Part shown: in pieces, positions 1 to 9,226 of the stretch | How positions within the stretch are numbered: the first letter of the stretch is position 1 | Layout: each line of letters opens with the position of its first letter | Assembly: GCA_001783695.1 (NCBI GenBank) | Contig: MFNE01000030.1 | Coordinates: 11,884-75,883 of the forward strand | Source: Candidatus Lambdaproteobacteria bacterium RIFOXYD2_FULL_50_16 | Lineage (GTDB): Bacteria; SAR324; XYD2-FULL-50-16 | DNA: 64,000 nucleotides | Direction of reading: 5' to 3' | Position numbers and translations under genes: made by a program | Notes under the pieces: model-generated | The model's database searches: none | What the model saw: only the letters and a program-made list of their open reading frames with translations | Told to the model about the DNA's origin: nothing

Positions 1-975
1 GCAGCGGCAGCTTGGGCCACTTCGGTTGCAGCGGCAGCGTCAGCCGCATCGCTGGCGGCGGTGGCCGCAGCCGCAGCCGAATCGGCTGCGTCACTAGCGG
101 CTTGGGCGGTTTGGGCAGCAGCGTCTGCCGCGGCAGACTGGGCGGCTTCGCTCGCGGCCGTCTCGGCGGCAGCATCAGCGGCAGCTTGGGCAACGTTGGC
201 TGCATCAGCGGCAGCCGAAGCTTGAGCCGCTTCGCTCGTAGCAGAAGCATCGGCCGCATCACTGGCAGCGGTGGCATCAGCGGCGGCGGCTTGAGCGGCA
301 GCAGATTCAGCTAAAGCGGCCGCTTCAGCCGCATCGGCTTGAGCAGCGGCCTGATCCGCTGCGTCACTAGCAGTAGAGGCTTGAGCAGCAGCAGCTTGTG
401 CCGCATCGGCAGCCGCTTGGGCGTCGGCGGCCTGGGCCGCTTCGGTAGCAGCAGTCTCGTCTGCCGCATCACTAGCAGCAGTGGCTTGAGCAGCAGCAGC
501 TTGGGCCGCATCGGCAGAGGCTTGGGCGTCGGTGGCCTGGGAAGCTTCAGCAGCGGCAGTCGCGTCCGCAGCATCACTGGCGGCGGTGGCTTGAGCCGCC
601 AGATCCGCAGCCGCTTGAGCGGCTTGGTCGGCAACAGCAGCGGCTTGATCGGCAGCGTCACTAGCAGCAGTCGCCTGGGCCTGAGCCTGGGCCGCAGCGG
701 CTTCGGCAGTGGCCGCATCGGCGGCAGCTTGATCAGCAGCATTGCTGGCAGCCGTGGCATCAGCTGCTTGAGCAGATTCGGTTTGGGCAGCGGTCTCAGC
801 AGCGGCAGCTTCCGCCTGGGCGTCAGCCAAGGCTTGATCGGCGGCGTCACTGGCGGCAGTGGCCGCTTGCGCCGCTTCGGCAGCAGAGGCAGCAGCGAGA
901 TCAGCAGCAGCACTCGCAGCAGCGGCTTCAGCAGCAGCTTGATCGGCCGCATTACTGGCGGCAGTGGCATCGGCT
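1..975 (-). repeat. Coding repeats with ATAAS[DN]AAD motif spaced at 35 or 28 residues (70 once)
   Basis: Motif recurs at spacings 35, 35, 28, 28, 35, 35, 35, 70 aa, all multiples of 7. Confidence 0.8.
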
Positions 976-2243
976 TGGGCGGATTCAGCTAGGGCCGCAT
1001 CAGCCGCCGCTTGTTCTGCTTGGCCTAATTCAGTTTGAGCAATCGCTTGAGCCGCTTGGGCGGCTTCTTGAGCTAATTCAGCAGCGGCTTGGGCATTTGC
1101 TGCGGCTTCAGCAGCAGCTTCGGCCTGTCCGGCCTCAATAGCGGCTGTTTCTTGAGCGGCAGCTAATTGAGCCTCAGCGGCGGCTTCGGCGGCTTGAGCG
1201 GCTTGACTAGCGGCAGCAGCAGCAGCGGCTTGCGCTGATTGGCTGGCGGCTTCGGCTTGGGCGGAGGCGGCAGAAGCTTGAGCAGCGGCGGCCTGAGCGG
1301 CTTCGGCTTGGGCAATCGCGTTGGCCTGTTCTACGTTGCCCGCAATGGCATCAGCCAACGCCTGGGCCCCATCTGCATTAGCCTGAGCAGCATCGGCAAT
1401 GGCTTGTGCCTCGGCGGCAGCATCAGCAGCTACTTGAGCAGCAGCAATGGCGTCTTGGGCGGCAGACTCTAACGCGGCTTGAGCTTCGGCTGCGGCCTGT
1501 GCAGCTTGCGCCGCATCGGCAGCCGCTTGAGCGGCAGCAGTGTCAGTCGTATCTGTCGTATCTGTAGCTGTCGTAGTTGTATCGGTGGTACTAGTTGTCG
1601 TCGTAGTTGTTGTATCAGAGGTAGTGTCCGTGGTGGTATCAGACGTGGCAGTTGTGTCCGTGGTCGTGGTGGTTGTAGTGACGGTGGCCGGGTCAAAGGT
1701 GGCGGTAGCGCCTGTAGTGGGTGTAGCGGGAGCTTGGTCTGCAGGTGCGGTAGAAGCCGCTTCAGCAGCGGGGGCGGCTTGGTTCTGGCTGACTAGAAAT
1801 TCTTCTGGGGCGGCGGACTGCTGGGCTTGAGTCGAGGGACCAACATCCATACCGAAACCGCCTTGTTCAGCCGCTTGCTCTTCTTGAACATCTTGGGTTT
1901 CTTGATCTGTGGCTTGAGGGGCAGCCTGAGCATTTTCAACCGCTTGATTCGCCTGGGTTGCTTGGGCATCTTCGCTTGCCTGGTCACCTAGGTCTAATTC
2001 AGAAGACTTCGCGCTAGAAAAGTTGGAGGATATAACCCCTTCTTGAGCTTCCTTTTCGAAGGTGGCTTCCGACTGTCCCACCACTACGGGAGCCGCATCA
2101 CCAGAGGCTTCTTCCCCTTCGATCTTGCCTTCCTCTTGGCCGCTGAAATTCTTCTTTTCAACGTCCGCAAGGTTAGTGAGTTCGTCAAACTCGATGGTTT
2201 CTTTGGATTGCTCTTTGCCTTTGCCTTTTTCTTGATCAGCCAT
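1..2243 (-). CDS. Large Ala-rich repetitive protein, probable type I secretion substrate/adhesin (N-terminal part; runs off left edge)
   Basis: Minus-strand frame open from ATG at 2243 (MADQEKGKGKEQSKETIEFDELTNL...) to position 1, checked by hand across most of the region; Thr/Asp linker (TTTTTTTDTTATSDTTTDTT...), then Ala-rich repeats (ATAASDAADQAAA...). No signal peptide. Directly downstream of HlyD/ABC genes. Missing from the ORF track, presumably because it has no stop in the window. Confidence 0.88.
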   Translation of the reverse strand, partial: MADQEKGKGKEQSKETIEFDELTNLADVEKKNFSGQEEGKIEGEEASGDAAPVVVGQSEATFEKEAQEGVISSNFSSAKSSELDLGDQASEDAQATQANQAVENAQAAPQATDQETQDVQEEQAAEQGGFGMDVGPSTQAQQSAAPEEFLVSQNQAAPAAEAASTAPADQAPATPTTGATATFDPATVTTTTTTTDTTATSDTTTDTTSDTTTTTTTSTTDTTTTATDTTDTTDTAAAQAAADAAQAAQAAAEAQAALESAAQDAIAAAQVAADAAAEAQAIADAAQANADGAQALADAIAGNVEQANAIAQAEAAQAAAAQASAASAQAEAASQSAQAAAAAAASQAAQAAEAAAEAQLAAAQETAAIEAGQAEAAAEAAANAQAAAELAQEAAQAAQAIAQTELGQAEQAAADAALAESAQADATAASNAADQAAAEAAAASAAADLAAASAAEAAQAATAASDAADQALADAQAEAAAAETAAQTESAQAADATAASNAADQAAADAATAEAAAAQAQAQATAASDAADQAAAVADQAAQAAADLAAQATAASDAADATAAAEASQATDAQASADAAQAAAAQATAASDAADETAATEAAQAADAQAAADAAQAAAAQASTASDAADQAAAQADAAEAAALAESAAAQAAAADATAASDAADASATSEAAQASAAADAANVAQAAADAAAETAASEAAQSAAADAAAQTAQAASDAADSAAAAATAASDAADAAAATEVAQAAA

Positions 2244-2399
2244 GTTCCCCTCAACCGATTATGGGCGCGTGCCCGTTATTTTTCTGACTTGAATATAGCA
2301 CAAAACAGGCAATTGACAATAAATCATTGCAGGTTCGCGCTGGCTAATGTTGGGTAATGCTCGTTTGTTGCCGGTTTAATGCCCTTTTATGGGAAAGTA

Positions 2400-2429
2400 C
2401 GCCCACTTTTTAAAAAATAAAAGTGGGCG
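2400..2429. other. Perfect 11-bp inverted repeat with 8-nt loop between hlyD and substrate gene (possible attenuator/terminator)
   Basis: CGCCCACTTTT-taaaaaat-AAAAGTGGGCG. Confidence 0.6.
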
Positions 2430-2440
2430 ATTTCCCTGAA

Positions 2441-3559
2441 TTATCGCTCAGTTAGAGCCCGCTGGGAGGAAGAATATACCGGCTTGAGCAGGTAATGGAA
2501 GATGGTTTTACTACCCGTTTTGATACTGGCGTCTAAGGTCATGCCCGGTAATATCGGGTTGGCGCCAGGGACCTCCCCTAAAAAGGGTTTTTCAAAATCG
2601 ACTACTGCTTTGTAATAAGGCTGCCCGGTCCGGTCCAAAAAGGTAGCCGCCGAAATCTCGCGCAGCACCCCAGCCATACCGCCATAGCGAGAATAGTCGT
2701 AGGCCGTGAACTTGAGTTTGACCGACTGTCCAGGTTGCACATGGCCAATATCTTTAGAAGAGATCTGCACCTGCGCGAAAAGCTTTCGATCAATGGGGAC
2801 AATCTCCATGATCACTGCCGCAGGGGGCAAGATCCCGCCTAAAGAGTGGGCCGAAAACCCGTGAACCGCCCCCGTTGTTGGGGCGCGGATGGTCAATAAA
2901 TCCAGTTTTTCTTGTACTAAGGCAAGTTCACTGCGAACCAAGGCCAAGTCTTCATTGTTTTTGGCCAATTCCTTAAGGGTCTTTGCATTTTCGGCAATCT
3001 CTTCCATCTTGGCCTTGTATTGCTCAACCTGATTTTGAAATGCGGCCCTGCGAATATCACGATACAAAACCAAAAGCTTTAAAATCTTGTCCTGATCTTT
3101 TCGAAACTGCGCTGATTGTGGGTCATCTTCAGGGACGGTTTCACTAAACTGAATGACCCCTTTTTCTTCTATATAGGATTCTAACCGCCGCTTTTCAGCG
3201 ACCAAATATCGCTCCTGGGCTCGAAGCTGTTTTTGTTGGGCACGAATTTCTGGGTTGTCTAAAACCAACATAGGTTGGCCCTTCTGAACGATCTGTCCTT
3301 CTTCAACAAAAATATCCAAAACAATCCCGCCAGAAATGTGCTGTACCGGCTGTATTTGCCCGGTGGGGATGATCTCACCTTTGGCCACGGCAATCTCGTC
3401 CACCTCGGTAATCATCGACCAAGCTAAAAACATCACAAATACCGCCAAGGAAAAGGCCACGATCAACCTCGTGATAAAGGCCCCACCTGACTCCTCTAAC
3501 AGAATCGACTTGGAAAGGTGTTGTGATTCGAGTCGTAGAAACTTTTTAAGTCGTTCCAT
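2441..3559 (-). CDS. HlyD-family type I secretion membrane fusion protein
   Basis: N-terminal TM, VAKGEIIPTGQIQPVQHISGGIVLDIFVEEGQIVQKGQPMLVLDNPE biotinyl-lipoyl-like motif, C-terminal APTTGAVHGF and PGMTLDASIKTGSKTIFHYLLKPV. Confidence 0.93.
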   Translation of the reverse strand: MERLKKFLRLESQHLSKSILLEESGGAFITRLIVAFSLAVFVMFLAWSMITEVDEIAVAKGEIIPTGQIQPVQHISGGIVLDIFVEEGQIVQKGQPMLVLDNPEIRAQQKQLRAQERYLVAEKRRLESYIEEKGVIQFSETVPEDDPQSAQFRKDQDKILKLLVLYRDIRRAAFQNQVEQYKAKMEEIAENAKTLKELAKNNEDLALVRSELALVQEKLDLLTIRAPTTGAVHGFSAHSLGGILPPAAVIMEIVPIDRKLFAQVQISSKDIGHVQPGQSVKLKFTAYDYSRYGGMAGVLREISAATFLDRTGQPYYKAVVDFEKPFLGEVPGANPILPGMTLDASIKTGSKTIFHYLLKPVYSSSQRALTER

Positions 3560-3566
3560 AGTTTTC

Positions 3567-5696
3567 CTAAGCGCCCAAAAATTTGGGCAATATTTCCTCT
3601 TTGCTGCCGTAGGCCCGCATGCGGCCCTTTTCGAGCCAGAGGATTTTGTCAGCTAGCTCGATAAAACTCAAATGGTGAGTGGCTATCAAGATGGTTGAGC
3701 GGCCTTTGATTTTTCTAATCTCGTTTATAAAGGCGGCTTCTTTTTCGGCGTCACCAGACAAACCAAACTCAGGGTCGTCAAATAAAACCAAGCTGGCCTC
3801 TTTTAAAAACACCCGTGCCAGACTGATTCCTTTGCCTAATTTTTCGGCTAACTCGCCCATAGTACGGCTGTTGGCAAAGGTATTAAACCCTTCAGGCAGT
3901 TCCATGATTTCGTCATAAATCGAGGCTTTACGGGCCGCCTCCCAGATCTGCTGACTAGTGGCGGCAGGATTGGCGAGGCGCATGTTTTGGGTTAAGGTGC
4001 CATGGAAGAGTTGGTTCGATTTGGGCACGTAACCGATTGATTTACGAAGTGTAATCGGGTCAATCTGGCGCAGGTTCATGTCGTCGATCAATACCCGCCC
4101 CGCTTGCGGGTGGTAGTAACCTAACACCAACTTGAGCACCGTCGATTTACCCGCCCCATCATGGCCAACAATCGCCAAGGTTTCTCCCTGTTTTAGGTCA
4201 AACTGAACCGCCAAAAGGGCGGGTGGAGCCTCGGGATTGTAACGGATGGAGACGTTGTTAAAGGCCAGTTTGCCGTGAATACTTTTGGTCAAAGACATGT
4301 TTGTGTCGATCCGGGTTTCGATATTCATCGACATTAGCCGGTCCAATTGGTTGACACTTTTGCCTAATTTTCCGACCTGAGTGATAATCCCCAATCCGGT
4401 CTTTACCGGCGCTAACACCCGCCCTAAAAGTAACATACAAGCCATCAAAGCCCCAACCGACATCCCCCCGCCAATCACCTGATACACCCCAACGGTCATG
4501 GTGGCCAAACTGGAAAAGGTCACCAGTGATTGGCTGGTTGTACCAATCAATGCGTTTAGGCGGGCGGCGTAAAAGCTGTTTAAGGAGGCCTTGGCCGAAA
4601 TTTCCCGGTATCTCTGGCAAAAAATACTGGCACTACCGGTAAACTTAATTGCCTGAAAATTCGAAAGCATATCGAGCAAAAACTCTTGCCGCTCGGACGC
4701 GGCTTTAGAGGCCTTGGCGTTGGTTTGTTTAACCAACGGGTTGATAGCAAAAGCGAAGGCAATAAAGATTAAAATGGAAATGGTCGGAATATAGGCGACC
4801 GGTCCGGCAATAACTACCATGCCCACGATCAGCATGATCACAAAGGGCAGTTCAACTAGGGCCGTAAAACCGGGGCCTGCGAAAAACTCGCGGATCGATT
4901 CAAAATCCTTAATGTGAGAGATTTGGCTGGCTAAGCTAGCCTCTTCGGTGAAGCCCGGTGGCAGATAGAGGATACGCCTCAGTACTTCAATCCCCACAAT
5001 ATTGCCCATACGCACACTTACAAAACCAAACAACCGACTGCGAAGCACACGAAAACCAAAATCGCCGATCACAAAGATAAAAATCCCCATAACCAAAAAC
5101 ACCAAGGAGTAGGTCGATTCGGCAACCAACAACTCGTTATAGATGGTCATAACAAACATCGGAGAAATAAAGGTAAAAACCGATAAAATAAAGGTAATGA
5201 TCAACCCTAACATAAAGGAGACTTTAAAACGCCCTAGAGCCTTGGCGAACCATTCTTTTTGGGGTTTTAAAAATTCAATTTTGTCTGATTGCAAGGACTC
5301 GAATAACAAGGCCAAACCTTTGATCGGCTCTGAGGAGATTTGTTTGTAGGTGGCCGACTTACCGTCAAATATTAGTAATTTTCCCTCGACCTGCTCCACC
5401 AATACCTGCGCCGTCCCCCCTTCGGGCACCCAAATACAGGGCAAAAGCCTGGGGTCTAGGTGATCAAGCTGGGTTGAAACCCCTTTGGATTCAAACTTTA
5501 GGATGGCCAAGGTGTTACGGAATTCGGCCAAGTCCATCTTCGAGGCCATGTAGCTATGAGCTTCGGCCAATTGAGATTGGGTCCCTAACCAACCCAAACT
5601 ATCAAGTAAGGGAACCAAGCAATTAGAAAAGGGGCTCCGCTTTTTAAAACGGGTTCTTAATTTAAATCGAATGGACGATTCGTCGGGCCGGTTCAT
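3567..5696 (-). CDS. Type I secretion ABC transporter (C39-like N-terminal domain, TMD, NBD; intact Walker A, degenerate signature)
   Basis: TMD plus Walker A GHDGAGKST, Walker B LVLFDD, H-loop IATHH; LSGGQ position reads LAEKL. Confidence 0.9.
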   Translation of the reverse strand: MNRPDESSIRFKLRTRFKKRSPFSNCLVPLLDSLGWLGTQSQLAEAHSYMASKMDLAEFRNTLAILKFESKGVSTQLDHLDPRLLPCIWVPEGGTAQVLVEQVEGKLLIFDGKSATYKQISSEPIKGLALLFESLQSDKIEFLKPQKEWFAKALGRFKVSFMLGLIITFILSVFTFISPMFVMTIYNELLVAESTYSLVFLVMGIFIFVIGDFGFRVLRSRLFGFVSVRMGNIVGIEVLRRILYLPPGFTEEASLASQISHIKDFESIREFFAGPGFTALVELPFVIMLIVGMVVIAGPVAYIPTISILIFIAFAFAINPLVKQTNAKASKAASERQEFLLDMLSNFQAIKFTGSASIFCQRYREISAKASLNSFYAARLNALIGTTSQSLVTFSSLATMTVGVYQVIGGGMSVGALMACMLLLGRVLAPVKTGLGIITQVGKLGKSVNQLDRLMSMNIETRIDTNMSLTKSIHGKLAFNNVSIRYNPEAPPALLAVQFDLKQGETLAIVGHDGAGKSTVLKLVLGYYHPQAGRVLIDDMNLRQIDPITLRKSIGYVPKSNQLFHGTLTQNMRLANPAATSQQIWEAARKASIYDEIMELPEGFNTFANSRTMGELAEKLGKGISLARVFLKEASLVLFDDPEFGLSGDAEKEAAFINEIRKIKGRSTILIATHHLSFIELADKILWLEKGRMRAYGSKEEILPKFLGA

Positions 5697-7073
5697 CTAG
5701 TAACTTATGTCAGGGTGACTATAAAGCTCGAAGTCCACATCGTTGATGTGGTTAATCCAGGGCCTTAAAACCATCGTTTTCACCTTGGGCGAAAAGGCTA
5801 AGTTTCCCACTTTAAGGTGGGAGCGTAAATCAGCTAAGTCTTGCAAAATTTCGTCGTGTTGCCTTTTGTGCTCGCGGTACCTAAAAGGGATCTCCAGCGC
5901 CAACCAAGCCTCTTCTTGAGCAAAAAACTGCCTACCTAGGTCGTGTATTTTTTGTAAGAGGTACACCGTTTCTTGGACCAAATCATCAAGGCGCGTCTCG
6001 CCGATTTCCCATGACTCAATAACCAACACCAAGTCTAAAATCTTATCGGTTAGTTTTCGGTGGGACTCATCCAGCCAGTCCATACCGGTGCTGCGCAGGA
6101 AATATTTGGCCTCGTTCCAGTTGCGCACCTGTTTTACTACGGTGGTTAAAATACTCGCCTCCGCGAAGGTCTCCGCATCCACTTCGTTTATATGGTCGAT
6201 CCAGACCAAGATCAAAGAATCTCTAATTTCTTTGACAATACCAGCCCGACAACGGACCAAGTCGTCTCGTAGCGACTCTAATTGTTTAATAATGCGGTAA
6301 TGTTCTTCAAGGTGGAACTCTTTATTGGGTAAATTGAATCGCTCAATGAGCACCCGCTCGCGAGCAAAATGTTCGGCCATTTTAGAGGCGATAATCTGGA
6401 AATGGTCTTGAAGCTGCGCCCCTAATTTATCCGGCAGGAATTGAAGTGCCTTGTTTAGCTTGATAATGGAAACCAAAATATCTTTGTGATCATGGTCCAC
6501 ATATTCAATCCCGAGGTTATGGATTAAAAGGGCCACATGGTCCCACTTTTCCGCGTGGTCCACGATGTTTTGGTGCCAGCGAGAAAGGGTGAAGGTTCGT
6601 CCGTCGGTTTTGTTGACATGGGCGATCATCCAGTCTTGTAAGAAAAGTTTTAAAAGCTGGCCGATCTTGAGTTTGCCTGCTTTAAAGTCCGAGATCATCC
6701 CTTGTAGGGTGTCGATAAAATATTGGTGTTCTTCTTTTTGCTGTGGGCCACCCTCTAAGAGGTATTGCTCTATCATCCACTCTTCGCGGTCAAACTGTTC
6801 GGTGACAAATTCCAAAACACCTTGGAGAAGTTTTCCTTGGGCTTGAATAAAATCCATGTCCCTGGGTTCGTCTTCAAGTAGGTCTTGCAACCGGTTGTTT
6901 TCAAGTACAAATAAAACCATTTGCTTGAAATATCGCTGCATAAAAAACACACCTGTACGAATAATAATTTTGCCAATATCAGGTTGCACCCTTGCAGTCT
7001 GCCAGACCCAACGCTCCCAAGACTGTTGCCGTCTTTCTTCTAGGGTCATGTCTTTTTCTTCGATCATCAGCAT
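5697..7073 (-). CDS. Three-domain hemerythrin-like protein
   Basis: Three repeats ending WMIAHVNKTD / WIDHINEVD / WINHINDVD; middle domain keeps the DHDHK, HFARE, HLEEH and HINEVD ligand pattern. Confidence 0.82.
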   Translation of the reverse strand: MLMIEEKDMTLEERRQQSWERWVWQTARVQPDIGKIIIRTGVFFMQRYFKQMVLFVLENNRLQDLLEDEPRDMDFIQAQGKLLQGVLEFVTEQFDREEWMIEQYLLEGGPQQKEEHQYFIDTLQGMISDFKAGKLKIGQLLKLFLQDWMIAHVNKTDGRTFTLSRWHQNIVDHAEKWDHVALLIHNLGIEYVDHDHKDILVSIIKLNKALQFLPDKLGAQLQDHFQIIASKMAEHFARERVLIERFNLPNKEFHLEEHYRIIKQLESLRDDLVRCRAGIVKEIRDSLILVWIDHINEVDAETFAEASILTTVVKQVRNWNEAKYFLRSTGMDWLDESHRKLTDKILDLVLVIESWEIGETRLDDLVQETVYLLQKIHDLGRQFFAQEEAWLALEIPFRYREHKRQHDEILQDLADLRSHLKVGNLAFSPKVKTMVLRPWINHINDVDFELYSHPDISY

Positions 7074-7075
7074 GG

Positions 7076-8839
7076 CTATTCCTTAGGAGAAAAGAGGTTG
7101 ATCTCGATATTGCGTGGCCGAGTCTGAGTAGAGGCCCCCATTTTGGTCAATCGGCCCTTTTTAAGGCTAAAGCGGCGGTCGGCCTCGGCTAAATATCGCT
7201 CATGTTCGCTAACCAGAATTATCGTGCAGTTGCCCTTTAATTTATCGAGTACAAACTTAAAGACCCTTTTTGAATCCACATCGGCCACATCCAAGACCCG
7301 GTTGATCAAAAAAATTCTTGGCCTGACTACCAACGCGCGAGCAATGGCAATTCGGTGCAACATCCCCGAGGGCAAGACGCTATTGGTATGACCCCCGACC
7401 AGGGTTTCGTATCCCTTGGGCAACTGGGCCACCATTTCGTCGAGTTCAATTAGGGAGGCGGCATCTAATGCGGAGGACTTTTTGCGGGTATCAAATAGGG
7501 TGATATTTTCTAAAATCGTACCCCGAAAAAGGTAACTGTTCCCCGAAAGATATTCCATCCGACCTTGCAGGTTAGTATGATCCCATTGGAAAATATCATA
7601 CTTATCAATCAACACCTGCCCGTGGCTTGGATTGAAAACGCCACACATAATCAAAAGCATATGGTTAGTGGCGATGGTATCGGTAGAAGAAATGCCAATC
7701 ATCTCGCCAGGATTGATGGTCAGGTTGATTGACTCTAAAATCGGCTCACCTGTGTTTAGATTGTGGTAAGAGACGTTTTTAAGTTCAATCTCCCCTTCAA
7801 TGGCAGATGGGAAAGGGGGGGCTCCAGGTTTGGTGTCAGGCTCGGTACGGGCGATTTTAGAGATTTTTTCTTGTAAAAGATCGGCTTCTGAAAGTTTTAG
7901 CCAAAAGGTCGCCGCTGCCTGCACCGGGCCCAAGGACCTTCCACCTAGCATGGTGCAAGCCGTCAGCCCACCTACCGTCAAAGTTCCTTCTAAGACCCGC
8001 CCTGCCCCAAAACCGATGGTGCCAAACATAATCGCTTGAGAAAACAAAAACCCGATGTTGCTAGGCATGGCGTTCCAAAAGTTCACCCGCATGTTCGAGG
8101 TAGCGGCGTTTGCCTGAAGCCGTTCATAACGGCGCAACATCTGCTCTTCCATGGTCAGGCTTTTGACCTGGCTAATGGCGTCTAAGATCTCAATAATAAA
8201 GTTATATCGTCGGTCGGTCTGGACGGATTGTTCATTTTGGGCGGTTTCCAGGCCCTGTTTGAAATATTTAATAACCCATAAATAAAGCAGAATCATAACA
8301 ATTGGGAACAACACCAACCATCCACCTACAAAGCCAATCGCCAGCAGGAATAAAACCAAAAAGGGCAGGTCTAAAAGCATTTGGAACGCTTGGCCGGCGT
8401 AAAAGCTTTTAAGCTGGCCCACGGTGTTCAGCCGGTCGAGATGAACCCCCACTTCTTCCGATTGGAACCGGGCCAATTGACCCGATAAGAGGCGATTGAC
8501 CGCAGAGCAGCTAAGTAAGTGTTCAAAACGGGCCGCCATCCAACTACTGATCCAGCTTCTGGCGTAGCGCAGCGCCCATTCTAAGCTAAAGGCGATGATA
8601 CAGCCAAAAACCAGCCAGATTAGGGTATCTGTGGTATGGTTGCGGATAACTCGGTCATAGACCTGCATCAAGGTTAGAGGCAGACCTAAAGAAAAAACGG
8701 TAATCAAGCCAGAAGCCACTGCAATCTGTTTAGAACCGACCCAAAGGTGTTTCATCGCCTTGAGTTGCTCAAGCAGGGTGCCCGGATTTTTAAAGTGGTC
8801 GATTAAATCGACCGGTGCTGTTTCTTCAGGATTGGTCAT
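7076..8839 (-). CDS. Type I secretion ABC transporter paralog with degenerate NBD
   Basis: ABC TMD; Walker A position reads ISSTDTIATNHML (no GK[ST]), signature LPSGMLHRIAIARAL, Walker B position IFLINRV. Confidence 0.88.
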   Translation of the reverse strand: MTNPEETAPVDLIDHFKNPGTLLEQLKAMKHLWVGSKQIAVASGLITVFSLGLPLTLMQVYDRVIRNHTTDTLIWLVFGCIIAFSLEWALRYARSWISSWMAARFEHLLSCSAVNRLLSGQLARFQSEEVGVHLDRLNTVGQLKSFYAGQAFQMLLDLPFLVLFLLAIGFVGGWLVLFPIVMILLYLWVIKYFKQGLETAQNEQSVQTDRRYNFIIEILDAISQVKSLTMEEQMLRRYERLQANAATSNMRVNFWNAMPSNIGFLFSQAIMFGTIGFGAGRVLEGTLTVGGLTACTMLGGRSLGPVQAAATFWLKLSEADLLQEKISKIARTEPDTKPGAPPFPSAIEGEIELKNVSYHNLNTGEPILESINLTINPGEMIGISSTDTIATNHMLLIMCGVFNPSHGQVLIDKYDIFQWDHTNLQGRMEYLSGNSYLFRGTILENITLFDTRKKSSALDAASLIELDEMVAQLPKGYETLVGGHTNSVLPSGMLHRIAIARALVVRPRIFLINRVLDVADVDSKRVFKFVLDKLKGNCTIILVSEHERYLAEADRRFSLKKGRLTKMGASTQTRPRNIEINLFSPKE

Positions 8840-9226
8840 CGGCCTTATAGAAACCTGGTTAAGGTGAAGGACTCCGATTATGCAAAAGACGGTCCTTTAT
8901 CCCTATAAAAACCCGCGAATTCAACCTGCCTATTAGTCGAGTTTTTAGATGTACCCTAAACCGCTCCCTTTTATAGGGCACTCTCCTTAGGTCAAAGTGC
9001 CTATTTTTTGCATAACCTTCACCCTATATCCAATTTTTGGCGCTTGGTCCTTGATCACTAAGGGTTCAGCGGCAATTTACCCATCAGCAAACCTTTGACC
9101 TTTTTCAAATCTTCCGCTAGGGTGAGGCCAATTAAATTGCTTGGCGAACAAAAAGGAACTTAGTTTATTTTTTGGGTATAAAAACCCAGGGAAAACTTCC
9201 TTGGTCTGCGACGGTACTCGGAACCT

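Noticed and set aside
12-1830. Plus-strand Ser/Gly/Val-rich ORFs and minus-strand Leu/Pro/Arg-rich ORFs (12..314, 311..970, 339..992, 1239..1472, 1469..1696, 1479..1796, 1540..1830)
   Set aside because: Shadow frames of the continuous Ala-rich minus-strand CDS; composition is explained by reading GCN/GAN codons in other frames.
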